A DNA stretch of 64,000 bases, from contig JBQJBP010000001.1 of assembly GCA_052078155.1 (NCBI GenBank), forward strand, positions 1,674,001 through 1,738,000. The letters are read 5' to 3'. Under the pieces are notes generated by a model. The model searched no databases. It saw nothing but the letters and a program-made list of their open reading frames with translations, and had not been told where the DNA came from. Both the position numbers and the translations under genes were made by a program. This stretch comes from CAXBMB01 sp052078155. Its GTDB lineage: Bacteria; Pseudomonadota; Alphaproteobacteria; Kiloniellales; DSM-21159. Below are positions 25,595 to 33,953 of this stretch, piece after piece (within the stretch, counting starts at the first letter, position 1; every line of letters starts with the position of its first letter).

Positions 25595-26077
25595 TCAATA
25601 GCTGACCGGCAAGAGAACCTGCTGGTCTTCCTGACCGAGCATCACGGCAGCATCCTCAAAAGAAGGCGGGCCGGCCAGACCGGAAGCCCCTTTTGAAAAG
25701 CCATAGCCTTCTGTGGGAATGCCCAGCAGATTGCTGTCCAGTTCTTCATTTCCGTTTTGATCATGGAACGCGGCCACCGCATATCGGCCTGGCGGCAGAT
25801 CGCTGAAGACCACTCTGGTCTGATCAGCGGTCACCAGCTTCCAGTTTCCCGCCATGATGCCGTCACCGCCTGGAAAGGCATCGGCTCCGGCTTCCCCATG
25901 CAACGCAACGTAAAGCCGCCCTGCGCCGGGCTGCAGGTCGGTTACTGAAACCGTCAGATCTGCTGCCAGTCCGGGAGAGGCCGTCAGGCTCAAAAGAACA
26001 AGCGCCGCCCCGACGCCAGTAACCTGTCTGCATTTAGGCGCAAAGGACCGCTGCCTTGGTGAAGTGACTTCTGTCAT
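25595..26077 (-). CDS. DUF2141 exported protein
   Basis: The 160-residue product has an N-terminal hydrophobic signal (VGAALVLLSLTASPGLAA) and a C-terminal beta-sandwich of the DUF2141 type (LYVALHGEAGADAFPGG, LPPGRYAVAAFHDQNGNEELD, GIPTEGYGFSKGA). The function of the family is unknown. ATG at 26077 has AGGGG upstream; a GTG at 26101 is possible. It is the first gene of a two-gene unit with the carotenoid oxygenase, so both are probably periplasmic partners. Confidence 0.85.
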   Translation of the reverse strand: MTEVTSPRQRSFAPKCRQVTGVGAALVLLSLTASPGLAADLTVSVTDLQPGAGRLYVALHGEAGADAFPGGDGIMAGNWKLVTADQTRVVFSDLPPGRYAVAAFHDQNGNEELDSNLLGIPTEGYGFSKGASGLAGPPSFEDAAVMLGQEDQQVLLPVSY

Positions 26078-26534
26078 GTCGGAAACCCCTGTTGTTGCCA
26101 CACTGCCCGGGACGCTCCCGGGGCCTGTGACAGAGGTTGCCCAAAATCTGACAAGACCAAGCCCGGCTTCGTCAAAGCGGCCGGTTTATCCGTCAAGGCA
26201 AGGAGTTAGCCGTTCACGAAGCGTCAACGGCACGCTGCTTCGTCAAAGAATCGGAAACTCCCAAGACAAAGAGGTTTAAGTCCCCACCCCGGTCAAAAGG
26301 TTTCAAATCAAGGACAGGGCGCCGTTCTCGCTTACAAAGCAGACGTCACAGAGGATCGGTACCAGCGCCGACAGGGCCGGCCAGGTCATGATGCCGGCAG
26401 GGCAGATCCCCCCGAACAGACAGCCAACCAAGCTGCCGGTCTGCCACAGCAGCCGCATCCGGGTAATCGGTCAAACTTCCTCTACACACCGCGGTCTGGC
26501 CCGCACCAGAGATACGCGGATCTGCTTGCTGAAT
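26078..26534. other. Gap between META lipoprotein and DUF2141 gene
   Basis: About 455 bases with no supported gene. It contains the upstream region of the DUF2141 operon. A GTTTAAGTCC sequence near 26275 faintly recalls the repeat right end, but not enough to call. Confidence 0.35.
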
Positions 26535-26993
26535 TCAGTTTTGTGGGAAGAGCACAACAGGCGCGGATTCTCCTTCGGCAAAGAGGTACAAGCCGCCGTT
26601 CTTGGTTTTGATGTCCAATCCCCGGCTAAGCGCATCAAAGAAACGCATTTCCTGATCATCCAGGGCAGGAGCACAGGCCATGCGTGTCGCGCCCAAAGGC
26701 CCGAAAGACAAAATGCCCTGGTCGATTTCGTAGGTGCCAAAGTAGGAATTGCAGCCGCCACGCCCGTTTACCTTGCCATCTGGCTGAAATTCGATGGAAG
26801 AGCGGCTGGCATCAACCACCGGCTTTCCAAAGATGGACTCAGCAACCCAGGTCTTGCCATAGAGCGAAGACGGATCCGGCACGGCATAGCCATCCGGTTG
26901 ACCAGTGGTCTGACAGGCTGCCAGCAGCAGAGCCAGAGCAGCCGGCAACATCACCGGTCGCCATGTTTTAAGAGATTTGATCGAAAGAGCCAT
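26535..26993 (-). CDS. META (HslJ-like) domain lipoprotein
   Basis: The 152-residue product has a lipoprotein signal ending LLLAAC and a META domain: GKTWVAESIFGKPVVD, FQPDGKVNGRGGCNSYFGTYE and GPLGATRMACAP. HslJ in Escherichia coli is a heat-inducible outer-membrane protein linked to novobiocin resistance; the general role is unclear. The first residues are uncertain. ATG at 26993 gives a normal-length signal but no good Shine-Dalgarno sequence; an internal ATG 14 codons later is possible. Confidence 0.82.
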   Translation of the reverse strand: MALSIKSLKTWRPVMLPAALALLLAACQTTGQPDGYAVPDPSSLYGKTWVAESIFGKPVVDASRSSIEFQPDGKVNGRGGCNSYFGTYEIDQGILSFGPLGATRMACAPALDDQEMRFFDALSRGLDIKTKNGGLYLFAEGESAPVVLFPQN

Positions 26994-27396
26994 CAGACAG
27001 CACCAATCTTGTAGTTGGCCATGAACCACCAGTCTTGCCGGGGTCGGCCAATGGGCAGGGCAGGAGAGCATACTTCAGGGACCCCTGGATAAACAGCAGA
27101 TGGACAATCCAGAGAGCTTTTACAAGGCAGCCCCGACTGAAGAACGGGCGACATGATGTTGCAGGGTCTCCAAACCTTATCCAGGCTCACGTCCATAAAA
27201 GTCCCTCAGGAAAGTTCTGCGACGACGACACCCCCCACTGCCTCCCCATCTGCCGGTTACAGGCTGGCAACAGGACAACAGAAACCACGCCCACTTGCTC
27301 TCCTTAGGAAGGCTCCCCTACATTGTCGCCCAGACACCAGCCCCATGACCCTTTACCTGACAGCCAGCCTGACTCTTTCACAGTTGCGAGTGCTCC
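26994..27396. other. Divergent gap before the LytTR gene
   Basis: About 400 bases between the META lipoprotein and the LytTR regulator. No gene, terminator or strong promoter is seen. Confidence 0.35.
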
Positions 27397-28278
27397 ATGC
27401 CGCCGATCCTACGACCAGTGCTGCGATACGGCCTGCCGCCACTGGTGGTGGGGCTGTTGCTGGCCGTTCTGGGGCCTTATGGCACCTTTGAAGAGCTGAG
27501 CTTTGACAAGCGCTTGCTCTTTTGGGTGCCAGCCGTGCTGATCAACTGGCTGCTGGTGGAAATTGCCACGCGGATCCTGGTGGACAAAACTCCCCAGAGC
27601 TTTGCCTTCAGGGGACTGATCCTGCCTTTGTCCGGCTCTTTACTGGTGGCCCTGCCCGCCACTGCGGTGGTTTTCTGGCTGTTCACCCTGGTGGGGTCCA
27701 AACGTGCGGACGACAACTTTCTGGAGCTGCTGGTCTATGTGCTGATCATCTGCTTTGCCATCGGCATTCCCGGCTTTGCACTCAATCAGGCGTTGGACAA
27801 GCTTAAGGAGCAGGAGGATGAGCTGGGAGCAGCCGCTGATCCAGAGCGACCCCTTATCCCTGAGCAGTCCTCTGTCTCTGAGAAAACATCGTCATCTGAA
27901 CAGACAGTATCGCCCCAAACAGGAACAGACGAACCGGGGACGGTCCCGCAAACGGGCACAAAGGACCTGCCGCCTGCCTTTGCCCGGCGCTGGCCGGAAG
28001 GGCTGCAGGGCGACCTGATTTTTCTGGCCATGGAAGACCATTATCTGCGCATTCATACCAATCAGGGCAGCGATCTGATTCTCTGCCGCATGGACGACGC
28101 CGCCCATGAACTGGCCACCCTGGGACGCCGGGTTCACCGGTCTTACTGGGTGGCAGAAGAGGCCGTTCAGGGCATGCGTAAGGACGGCAATCGCGTGTTC
28201 CTGAAGTTGCCCGGGGATCAGGAAGTTCCGGTCGGCAAAACCCATCGGGCCAGTTTGAAAGAAGCGGGCTGGCTGTGA
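27397..28278 (+). CDS. Membrane-bound LytTR-domain transcriptional regulator
   Basis: The 293-residue product has four hydrophobic helices in the first 130 residues (LPPLVVGLLLAVLGPYG, LLFWVPAVLINWLLVEIA, LSGSLLVALPATAVVFWLF, LLVYVLIICFAIGIPGFAL), a Ser/Thr/Glu/Pro linker, and a C-terminal LytTR DNA-binding domain (FLAMEDHYLRIHTNQGSDLI, GRRVHRSYWVA). It resembles one-component membrane LytTR regulators. The stop overlaps the start of the next gene (GTGA), so the two are coupled. No Shine-Dalgarno sequence is obvious. Ligand and target are unknown. Confidence 0.85.
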   Translation: MPPILRPVLRYGLPPLVVGLLLAVLGPYGTFEELSFDKRLLFWVPAVLINWLLVEIATRILVDKTPQSFAFRGLILPLSGSLLVALPATAVVFWLFTLVGSKRADDNFLELLVYVLIICFAIGIPGFALNQALDKLKEQEDELGAAADPERPLIPEQSSVSEKTSSSEQTVSPQTGTDEPGTVPQTGTKDLPPAFARRWPEGLQGDLIFLAMEDHYLRIHTNQGSDLILCRMDDAAHELATLGRRVHRSYWVAEEAVQGMRKDGNRVFLKLPGDQEVPVGKTHRASLKEAGWL

Positions 28279-28808
28279 CCACTGCTGTCGACCCCTCCCC
28301 GGCAGAGGGTCTGGCCCTGCTGTTTCACTCGCTGGACCAGGCCCGTTTTGGGCTGCAATTCTGTAAAGATAATTCCGTTTCTTTGCCCCTTGTTACAGCT
28401 CCCGGTGCGGCAGCTTATCTGGGCGTGGGCTGGTTTCTGGCCACCGAAGTACAGCTGCGCAAAGAAGGGCTCATTGATGACAGCCTCGTCACGCCTGACG
28501 CTGATGGCGAACACAACTCAGGCAATTCCCCTCTTTGGCTGGATTGTGACGACGCAACAGGGCAAGCCGCCACAGCACTGAACAAAGGTTGCGGCCAGAT
28601 CATTTTCACCGGAACGGGGCCCGCCCTGCAGAGTTTGCAGCTCTTAGCAGCAGATCAGGGAGCTACCCTTTTGGCAGAGCGCTTCAGAACCTTTGACCTC
28701 AGCCAGATTGATCTGGTGAAACTCACCGCAGCCAGCCGTGAAGCGGGCCAGCGACGGGTGCTCACCTGGCTGGAAAGCAACAGCGACCCGATCACCTCAA
28801 AGGCATGA
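28275..28808 (+). CDS. Hypothetical protein coupled to the LytTR regulator
   Basis: A 177-residue soluble alpha/beta-looking protein that I do not recognise. It starts with GTG at 28275, overlapping the LytTR stop codon by four bases, which is strong evidence for expression. Visible features: a Gly/Ala-rich segment around VTAPGAAAYLGVGWFLATE, an acidic loop WLDCDDATGQAA, and a Rossmann-like stretch KGCGQIIFTGTGPALQSLQ. No signal peptide or membrane helix. Translational coupling suggests it modulates the regulator or shares its pathway. Confidence 0.7.
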   Translation: MTTAVDPSPAEGLALLFHSLDQARFGLQFCKDNSVSLPLVTAPGAAAYLGVGWFLATEVQLRKEGLIDDSLVTPDADGEHNSGNSPLWLDCDDATGQAATALNKGCGQIIFTGTGPALQSLQLLAADQGATLLAERFRTFDLSQIDLVKLTAASREAGQRRVLTWLESNSDPITSKA

Positions 28809-28853
28809 AACGGGGCTGAACCTCTCAAGACACAGCGGTCTCACGCACTCCCC

Positions 28854-28987
28854 CTAGAGCATGATCGGTTTAGTTAGAAGCGCTTTGCGCTGGTACCTAA
28901 ACCGTGAATCATCCTCAAAAACATTGAAAAGAGTTTCACGACCTAAGTGTTATCACGTAGCGATTCCACTTAAACCGATTTGACTCT
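28854..28987 (+). repeat. Cloverleaf repeat, copy 5 (near consensus)
   Basis: Begins CTAGAGCATGATCGGTTTAG and ends CCGATTTGACTCT. It has the TTGCGC hairpin, the CGTGAA/TTCACG middle hairpin and the AAGTG..ATCACG/CGATT..CACTT right hairpin with minor mismatches. The right-hand TA is lost. Confidence 0.92.
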
Positions 28988-29115
28988 GGTCTGCTGCAAT
29001 TGCCTTTCCCGGGACTGTCGGTTATTGACGGTAAAGAAGGGCAGAAGCCACATGAGTTTTCCGGGCAGCCGGGGGCTTTCAGCCTCCCATTGCTCAACTG
29101 AAGGAGCCCGCTTCC

Positions 29116-29739
29116 TTGCGCAGCCGACTTTTCCTGGTAACCCCGATTGATCTGGTCACTGGCGAGGGGGACCTGCGCCGTTTTTCGGAAGACCTGATCA
29201 AATCTCTGGCAGCCGCTGATGTGGCCTCGGTTCTTTTGCAGACCGAAGGCGGAAGTGAAGCGGCCATCCGCGACGCTGTGGTGACTCTCTGTCCAATGGT
29301 TCAGGACGCGGATGCGGCTTTCCTGGTGGAAGGGCGGGCAGATCTGGCCGGGGAACTGGGCTGTGATGGCGTGCATGTTCCGGCAGAAGCCAAAAGTCTG
29401 AAAGCCCTCAGAAAGGCCCTGGGGGATGACCTGATTGTCGGCGCAGACTGCGGCCAGTCGCGCCATCTGGGTATGGTGGCAGGGGAACTGGGCGCCGACT
29501 ACGTCTGTTTCGATGCACTGGATTCAGAGCTGCTGTCCTGGTGGGCAGAAATGATGGAAGTGCCCTCAGTTGCCTGGGGCGGCGTTTCTCTGGACAACGC
29601 CGCTGAGATCATTGGCAGCGGTGCCGATTTCCTGGCTGTCGGAGACGCGGTCTGGACCCATGGCGCAGGTCCCGTCGCAGCTGTACAGGCCTTCAACGAA
29701 ATCATGGACCGGCTGGCGCCCGAAGGCGATGAGGCCTAA
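29116..29739 (+). CDS. Thiamine phosphate synthase-like protein
   Basis: The 207-residue TIM-barrel protein resembles ThiE: RLFLVTPIDLV at the start, VEGRADLAGELGCDGVHVPA for the ADLAxxxxxDGVHL motif, IVGADCGQSRH, and GADYVCFDAL. Classical ThiE binds pyrimidine diphosphate with an Arg and Lys around QLREK; here the equivalent stretch is VLLQTEGG, so those residues are missing. It may be a paralog with another role rather than the thiamine enzyme. Start TTG at 29116 is backed by AAGGAG. No other thi gene is nearby. Confidence 0.75.
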   Translation: MRSRLFLVTPIDLVTGEGDLRRFSEDLIKSLAAADVASVLLQTEGGSEAAIRDAVVTLCPMVQDADAAFLVEGRADLAGELGCDGVHVPAEAKSLKALRKALGDDLIVGADCGQSRHLGMVAGELGADYVCFDALDSELLSWWAEMMEVPSVAWGGVSLDNAAEIIGSGADFLAVGDAVWTHGAGPVAAVQAFNEIMDRLAPEGDEA

Positions 29740-30310
29740 CGAGGCAGTGTCAGGCGCAAAACAGCCTGTGACACAACAGTCCGACAAGACCCAACCAGCC
29801 TGCCGGACCCAGGTTCCGCAAGTCTGGGTCGACCCTGACGCAGCGCTGCTCCAGGATAGAAAAACCAGCCGTCAGCACTGACCTTTCCTGCCAAAATCAG
29901 CCTTCTGGAAAGTCCGGCGGATAAATGATTCGTGGAAATCATTCGCTGGTCAAAAAAATTTTCTTGCTCGCCTTGCGGGTTTGGGGAAATTTTCGCTCTA
30001 CTTTTATGCGCGACGGACAATTTAGGTAAGAAAGACTTACCCTTTGGCAGCATTAACTTTTTTGTCACACAACCGCCGGCAGGCTTGTTTTACCAACCGC
30101 GTCGCTGGTCTGTTCCTGAATAATGATTAGCACACCTGCTTTTCTCACTCACCGCCTCCCCCACTTGCGAGACACTCCCGGGCTGGTTTAGCCTGTTGGT
30201 CAACGAAAGAGTCTTAGCAAAAGAACTTTTTCAAAAAAGGCTGATCACCGGGGAAGTTAACCACAACTTCTCAGCAGGAGATTTTGTCGTTTTTGATCGC
30301 TGGAATGAAC
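29740..30310. other. Long gap upstream of the TRAP operon
   Basis: About 570 bases without a convincing gene. The section 29925-30075 is AT-rich and contains an inverted repeat GGTAAG/CTTACC at 30025-30041 with a five-base spacer. It probably holds the promoter of the TRAP operon. Confidence 0.45.
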
Positions 30311-30313
30311 CAT

Positions 30314-30327
30314 TGTCCAGTTGGACA
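30314..30327. promoter_or_regulatory. Candidate operator in front of dctP
   Basis: Perfect palindromic half-sites TGTCCA and TGGACA with a two-base centre, 26 bases before the dctP start codon and just upstream of its ribosome-binding site. The form suits a GntR-type repressor, but no such gene lies in the window. Position would let a bound protein or hairpin block transcription or translation. Confidence 0.5.
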
Positions 30328-30352
30328 GTGCGAACCATTTGGGAGGAAAACC

Positions 30353-31348
30353 ATGAAAAAATTCGCCGCCGCACTGGCTGGCATCGGGGCGCTGACCCTG
30401 GCTGCTCTGCCTGCTTCTGCTGCTGACACCACCTTGCGGATCAGCCTCCAGTTGCCGCTGAAGAGCCACCTGGGCCAAAACCTTCTGCTGTTCAAAGAAG
30501 AAGTGGAAAAGAACTCCAATGGCGACATCGCCGTTGAAATCTACGATTCTGCTCAGCTCTACAAAGACAAAGAAGTTCCGCAGGCTGTCGGGTCTGGTCA
30601 GATCGAAATGGGTGTTGCCTCTCTGACCCGCTATGTCGGCGACATCCCAGCCGTGGACATTTTCTACCAGCCCTTCATGTTCAATTCTGAAGATGCTGTG
30701 CGCAAAGCAACGGCCAAAGACGGCCCCGTACGCGGTCTGATCGATGAAGCCATTCTGGACACTGGCAGCCGCGTGCTGTGGTGGCAGGCTTACGGCGGCG
30801 CCATCATGCTGTCCAATGGCGGTCCGATCAAAACCCCGGCAGACATCGAAGGCAAGAAAGTCCGTGTCTTCGGTAAAACTCTGGGTGAATTCATCAAAGC
30901 CACCGGTGGTGCGCCCACTCTGATCTCCGGTTCCGAACAGTACCTCGCCTACCAGCGCGGTACCGTGGATGTGGGCATGACCGGCGTATCCGGCGTGAAA
31001 TCCCGCTCTCTATGGGAAGTGATGGACACCATCACCGTTACCAACCACGCCGACATCGAATTCATCGTGGTGATCAACGAGAAATTCTGGCAGGGCCTGC
31101 CCCAGAACCAGAAAGACATCATTACCGCCGCCGCCAACCTGGCTGACAAGACCGTACGCGATAAGGTGTCCGACATCGAAGCCAAAGCCTACGCTGCAGC
31201 CAAAGAAAACGGCATGACTGTTTACGAACTCAGCGCAGACGAAGTGGCTGCCTGGCGTGCCGGTTCTGCCCCGGTTCTGGAGCAGTACAAAGCAACGTCC
31301 GGTGATCTGGGCGCCAAGGTTCTGGATGCAGCTCAGAAGCTGAACTAA
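30353..31348 (+). CDS. dctP: TRAP transporter solute-binding protein, DctP type
   Basis: The 331-residue periplasmic protein has a signal peptide (AAALAGIGALTLAALPASAA) and the DctP-family fold with the motif region VRVFGKTLGEFIKATGGAPT and SGSEQYLAYQRGTVDVGMTG. The Arg and Asn around residues 145-215 that bind carboxylates in this family are in the expected place. Start at 30353 follows GGGAGGA at ideal spacing. It is the first of a dctPQM operon. The substrate is probably an organic acid; the downstream isocitrate-lyase-like gene suggests a C4-C6 dicarboxylate or related acid. Confidence 0.93.
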   Translation: MKKFAAALAGIGALTLAALPASAADTTLRISLQLPLKSHLGQNLLLFKEEVEKNSNGDIAVEIYDSAQLYKDKEVPQAVGSGQIEMGVASLTRYVGDIPAVDIFYQPFMFNSEDAVRKATAKDGPVRGLIDEAILDTGSRVLWWQAYGGAIMLSNGGPIKTPADIEGKKVRVFGKTLGEFIKATGGAPTLISGSEQYLAYQRGTVDVGMTGVSGVKSRSLWEVMDTITVTNHADIEFIVVINEKFWQGLPQNQKDIITAAANLADKTVRDKVSDIEAKAYAAAKENGMTVYELSADEVAAWRAGSAPVLEQYKATSGDLGAKVLDAAQKLN

Positions 31349-31396
31349 ACCGAACCTGACGACGCAGAAGAGAGCACTCTTTTTTGCAGCTGCAGC

Positions 31397-31479
31397 CGGG
31401 GTAATCCCTTCCCCGACTGGACGTCAGCACACAAGACCGGGTCGCCCAATCTTTCCACACCGGAACGCAGGGGCGACCC
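31397..31479 (+). terminator. Intercistronic hairpins between dctP and dctQ
   Basis: Two structures: CGGGG/CCCCG at 31397-31415 and a perfect GGGTCGCCC/GGGCGACCC stem at 31439-31479 followed by GTCTTTCTTCC. Hairpins of this kind after the binding-protein gene commonly raise its dose relative to the membrane genes. Confidence 0.6.
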
Positions 31480-31527
31480 GTCTTTCTTCCTCAAGACCTC
31501 TTTGTCTATCCCACCGGAGTTACCGGC

Positions 31528-32034
31528 ATGCGTTTGATCGACCGTTTAAGCACCCTCCTGGGCCATGTCTCTGCCTGGCTGTTCTTCCTGACCGGTGCCA
31601 TGATCACGTATGAGGTCACTGCCCGGTATCTCTTTAACGCGCCCACCATCTGGGCTGCGGAACTCAGCCAGCTGGCTCTGATCTGGGGCACGTTCCTGGC
31701 CGCAGCTCTGCTGCTGCACCGCCGCCAGCACATCCGCATCACCATGATCCTGGCCCATCTGGGACCCCAGGGGCGCCGCTGGGCCGAAATGTTCTCCCTC
31801 CTGTTCATTGCCGCCTTTGCTGCACAGGTTGCCTGGTTCGGCTGGGAAATCGCCTATGATTCCATGGTCAGGGGCCGCTCGACCGGGACCATGATGAACA
31901 TTCCAAACTGGTACAGCGAAGTGGTGATCCCTGTCAGTTTTGCGCTGCTTACCCTGCAGGCACTGGTGGAGTTTGCGCGCCTGGCCGCCGGCCAGCTGCC
32001 GCCCGAGCCCGATGAAGCTGAGTCGCTCCACTAA
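31528..32034 (+). CDS. dctQ: TRAP transporter small permease, DctQ type
   Basis: The 168-residue protein has four hydrophobic helices (LGHVSAWLFFLTGAMITYEV, IWAAELSQLALIWGTFLAAALL, MFSLLFIAAFAAQVAWFGWE, EVVIPVSFALLTLQALVEF) and the DctQ signature around RYLFNAPTIWAAELSQL. It bridges the binding protein and DctM. It lies 180 bases after dctP, past the attenuator-like hairpins. Confidence 0.92.
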   Translation: MRLIDRLSTLLGHVSAWLFFLTGAMITYEVTARYLFNAPTIWAAELSQLALIWGTFLAAALLLHRRQHIRITMILAHLGPQGRRWAEMFSLLFIAAFAAQVAWFGWEIAYDSMVRGRSTGTMMNIPNWYSEVVIPVSFALLTLQALVEFARLAAGQLPPEPDEAESLH

Positions 32035-32101
32035 CACTGCCTTCTCTGTCCTTCTGGTTCCCGCCTCCCGTTTAAAAGACTGCCGCTAGCGAGTTTCTTC
32101 C

Positions 32102-33376
32102 ATGGTCACTGTCATTGTCCTTATCTGCCTTTTTGCGCTTCTGCTGGTTGGCATTCCGGTGGCCTTTGCTCTGGGGGGGCTGGGCAGCCTGATGCTGCTC
32201 TACAAAGATTTCTCCCCTCTGATGCCCGCAACGGGTCTGCTCAGCACCATCGACAACTTTCTGCTGCTGTCGGTGCCGCTGTTCCTGCTGATGTCCAACG
32301 TGCTGCTGAAAGGCGGCGTGGGAAAAGACCTCTTTGCTGCCGTCCAGGCCTGGGTTGGTCACTGGCCCGGCGGGCTGGCCGTTGCCACGATCCTGAGCTG
32401 TGCCATCTTCGCGGCGATTTCCGGCAGTTCGGTGGCCACCGCCGCCACCATCGGCACCGTTGCCATTCCTGAAATGATTGCCCGCGGCTACCCCCGTAAA
32501 TTCGTTCTGGGGCTGCTGGCGGCCGGCGGAACCCTGGGCATCCTCATTCCACCCTCCATCCCGATGATTGTCTTCGGCTTCATCCTGGAAGAATCAGTCA
32601 TCGCGCTGTTCCTGGCAGGCGTCGGGCCGGGCCTGCTGCTCGTGGGGCTCTTCATCGCCTTTTCCATGGTCTATGCCCGTTTCGGCGGTCACTATGACCC
32701 CACGCCGAAAGCCGACTGGTCAGAACGGATTCACAAATCCATCCGTGCCCTGCCGACCATTGTTCTGGCCCTGGTGATCATCACCGGCATCTACACGGGG
32801 ATCTTCACCCCGACAGAAGCAGCCGGCATCGGTTTTGCTGTGGCCCTGCTGATCACCGCGGTGGTACTGCGCACCCTGACCTGGAAAGGTCTGCGCGAAG
32901 CCGTGGTCGAGGCCATGGTCACCACCGTCGCCATTCTGCTGATCATCGCCGGGGCCAAGGTCTTCGGCAAAGCCATCACCCTCTATCGCATTCCCCAGGA
33001 CATTTCGGCCATGATCGCCGCCAACATCGACAGCGCGGCGCTCTTCGTACTGGTGGTGGCTCTGGTGCTGGTCCTGATGGGCCTGTTCCTGGAAGCCCTG
33101 TCCATGATGCTGATCATGGTGCCCGTACTCTCGCCCTCGCTTTTCGCTTTGGGCATCGACCCCATCTGGTTCGGGGTCTTCTTTGTCATCATGGTGGAAT
33201 GCGCCCTGATCACCCCGCCGGTGGGGCTCAATCTCTACGTCATACAAGCCGTGGGGAAAGCCAAGATGTCGGAGGTGGCAGCCGGCGTCTGGCCCTTCCT
33301 GCTGCTGATGCTGGTCACGGTCTTCCTGATCTTCCTCTTCCCGGACATCGCCCTCTACATCCCTTTCAAGCTTTGA
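32102..33376 (+). CDS. dctM: TRAP transporter large permease, DctM type
   Basis: The 424-residue protein is very hydrophobic, with about a dozen membrane helices, and has the DctM motifs FAAISGSSVATAATIGTVAIP, the GGTLGILIPPSIPMIVFG re-entrant hairpin and ITPPVGLNLYVIQAV near the C-terminus. It is the sodium- or proton-coupled channel part of the transporter. It lies 67 bases after dctQ; the spacing is wider than the usual overlap but no terminator intervenes. Confidence 0.95.
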   Translation: MVTVIVLICLFALLLVGIPVAFALGGLGSLMLLYKDFSPLMPATGLLSTIDNFLLLSVPLFLLMSNVLLKGGVGKDLFAAVQAWVGHWPGGLAVATILSCAIFAAISGSSVATAATIGTVAIPEMIARGYPRKFVLGLLAAGGTLGILIPPSIPMIVFGFILEESVIALFLAGVGPGLLLVGLFIAFSMVYARFGGHYDPTPKADWSERIHKSIRALPTIVLALVIITGIYTGIFTPTEAAGIGFAVALLITAVVLRTLTWKGLREAVVEAMVTTVAILLIIAGAKVFGKAITLYRIPQDISAMIAANIDSAALFVLVVALVLVLMGLFLEALSMMLIMVPVLSPSLFALGIDPIWFGVFFVIMVECALITPPVGLNLYVIQAVGKAKMSEVAAGVWPFLLLMLVTVFLIFLFPDIALYIPFKL

Positions 33377-33392
33377 CCTGAGATCAGGAACG

Positions 33393-33890
33393 ATGTCTGA
33401 CCCATCCCTCATCATCCGCCGGGCGGTCGCTGAAGATGCCGCCGAGATTACCCGTCTGATCAATGCCTTTAACGTGGAAGACGAAACGGATTTCCACATC
33501 TTCACTGAAGAGCAAGTCCGTGAAGACGGTTTCGGCGCAGATCCCGCCTTCAAGGTTCTGCTGGCAGAATGGCAGGGCAAAGTGTCCGGCTACCTGCTTT
33601 ACCTGCCGTCCTATGACAGCATTGCAGGTGGGCGCGGCTACTTCATGTACGATCTTTATGTGGTGCCGGAAGCCCGCTCCGCCGGGGTGGGCCGCAAGCT
33701 GGTGGCCACACTTGCCCGACTGGGGGAGAAGATCAATGCGGCGTCTCTGGCCTGGGGCGTCTTCAACGGCAATGCCCGGGGCATCAAGTTTTATGAGTCT
33801 CTGGAAGGTAAAGACTCTCAAGCCCTCATCATGGAACTCCACAGGGAGCCCATAGCCAAACTGGCCAAAGAGGGTGCGGATCTGGATTGA
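33393..33890 (+). CDS. GNAT family N-acetyltransferase
   Basis: The 165-residue GNAT protein has the acetyl-CoA binding motif region YFMYDLYVVPEARSAGVGRKL (Q/RxxGxG/A form RSAGVG) and the C-terminal NGNARGIKFYESLEGK motif. The substrate is unknown. It begins 16 bases after the dctM stop codon with AGGA upstream, so it belongs to the TRAP operon. This suggests that the imported compound or a derivative is acylated, or that a regulatory protein is. That is inference from position. Confidence 0.88.
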   Translation: MSDPSLIIRRAVAEDAAEITRLINAFNVEDETDFHIFTEEQVREDGFGADPAFKVLLAEWQGKVSGYLLYLPSYDSIAGGRGYFMYDLYVVPEARSAGVGRKLVATLARLGEKINAASLAWGVFNGNARGIKFYESLEGKDSQALIMELHREPIAKLAKEGADLD

Positions 33891-33953
33891 CCCGACCGTC
33901 TTTTCGTCTCTCTGCCCCGCTGCACATTAAACTCAACACCGATGGAAACCCCG

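Noticed and set aside
28988..29115. TPP riboswitch before the ThiE-like gene
   Set aside because: The conserved CTGAGA and GAACCTGA elements are absent; a cloverleaf repeat lies just upstream.
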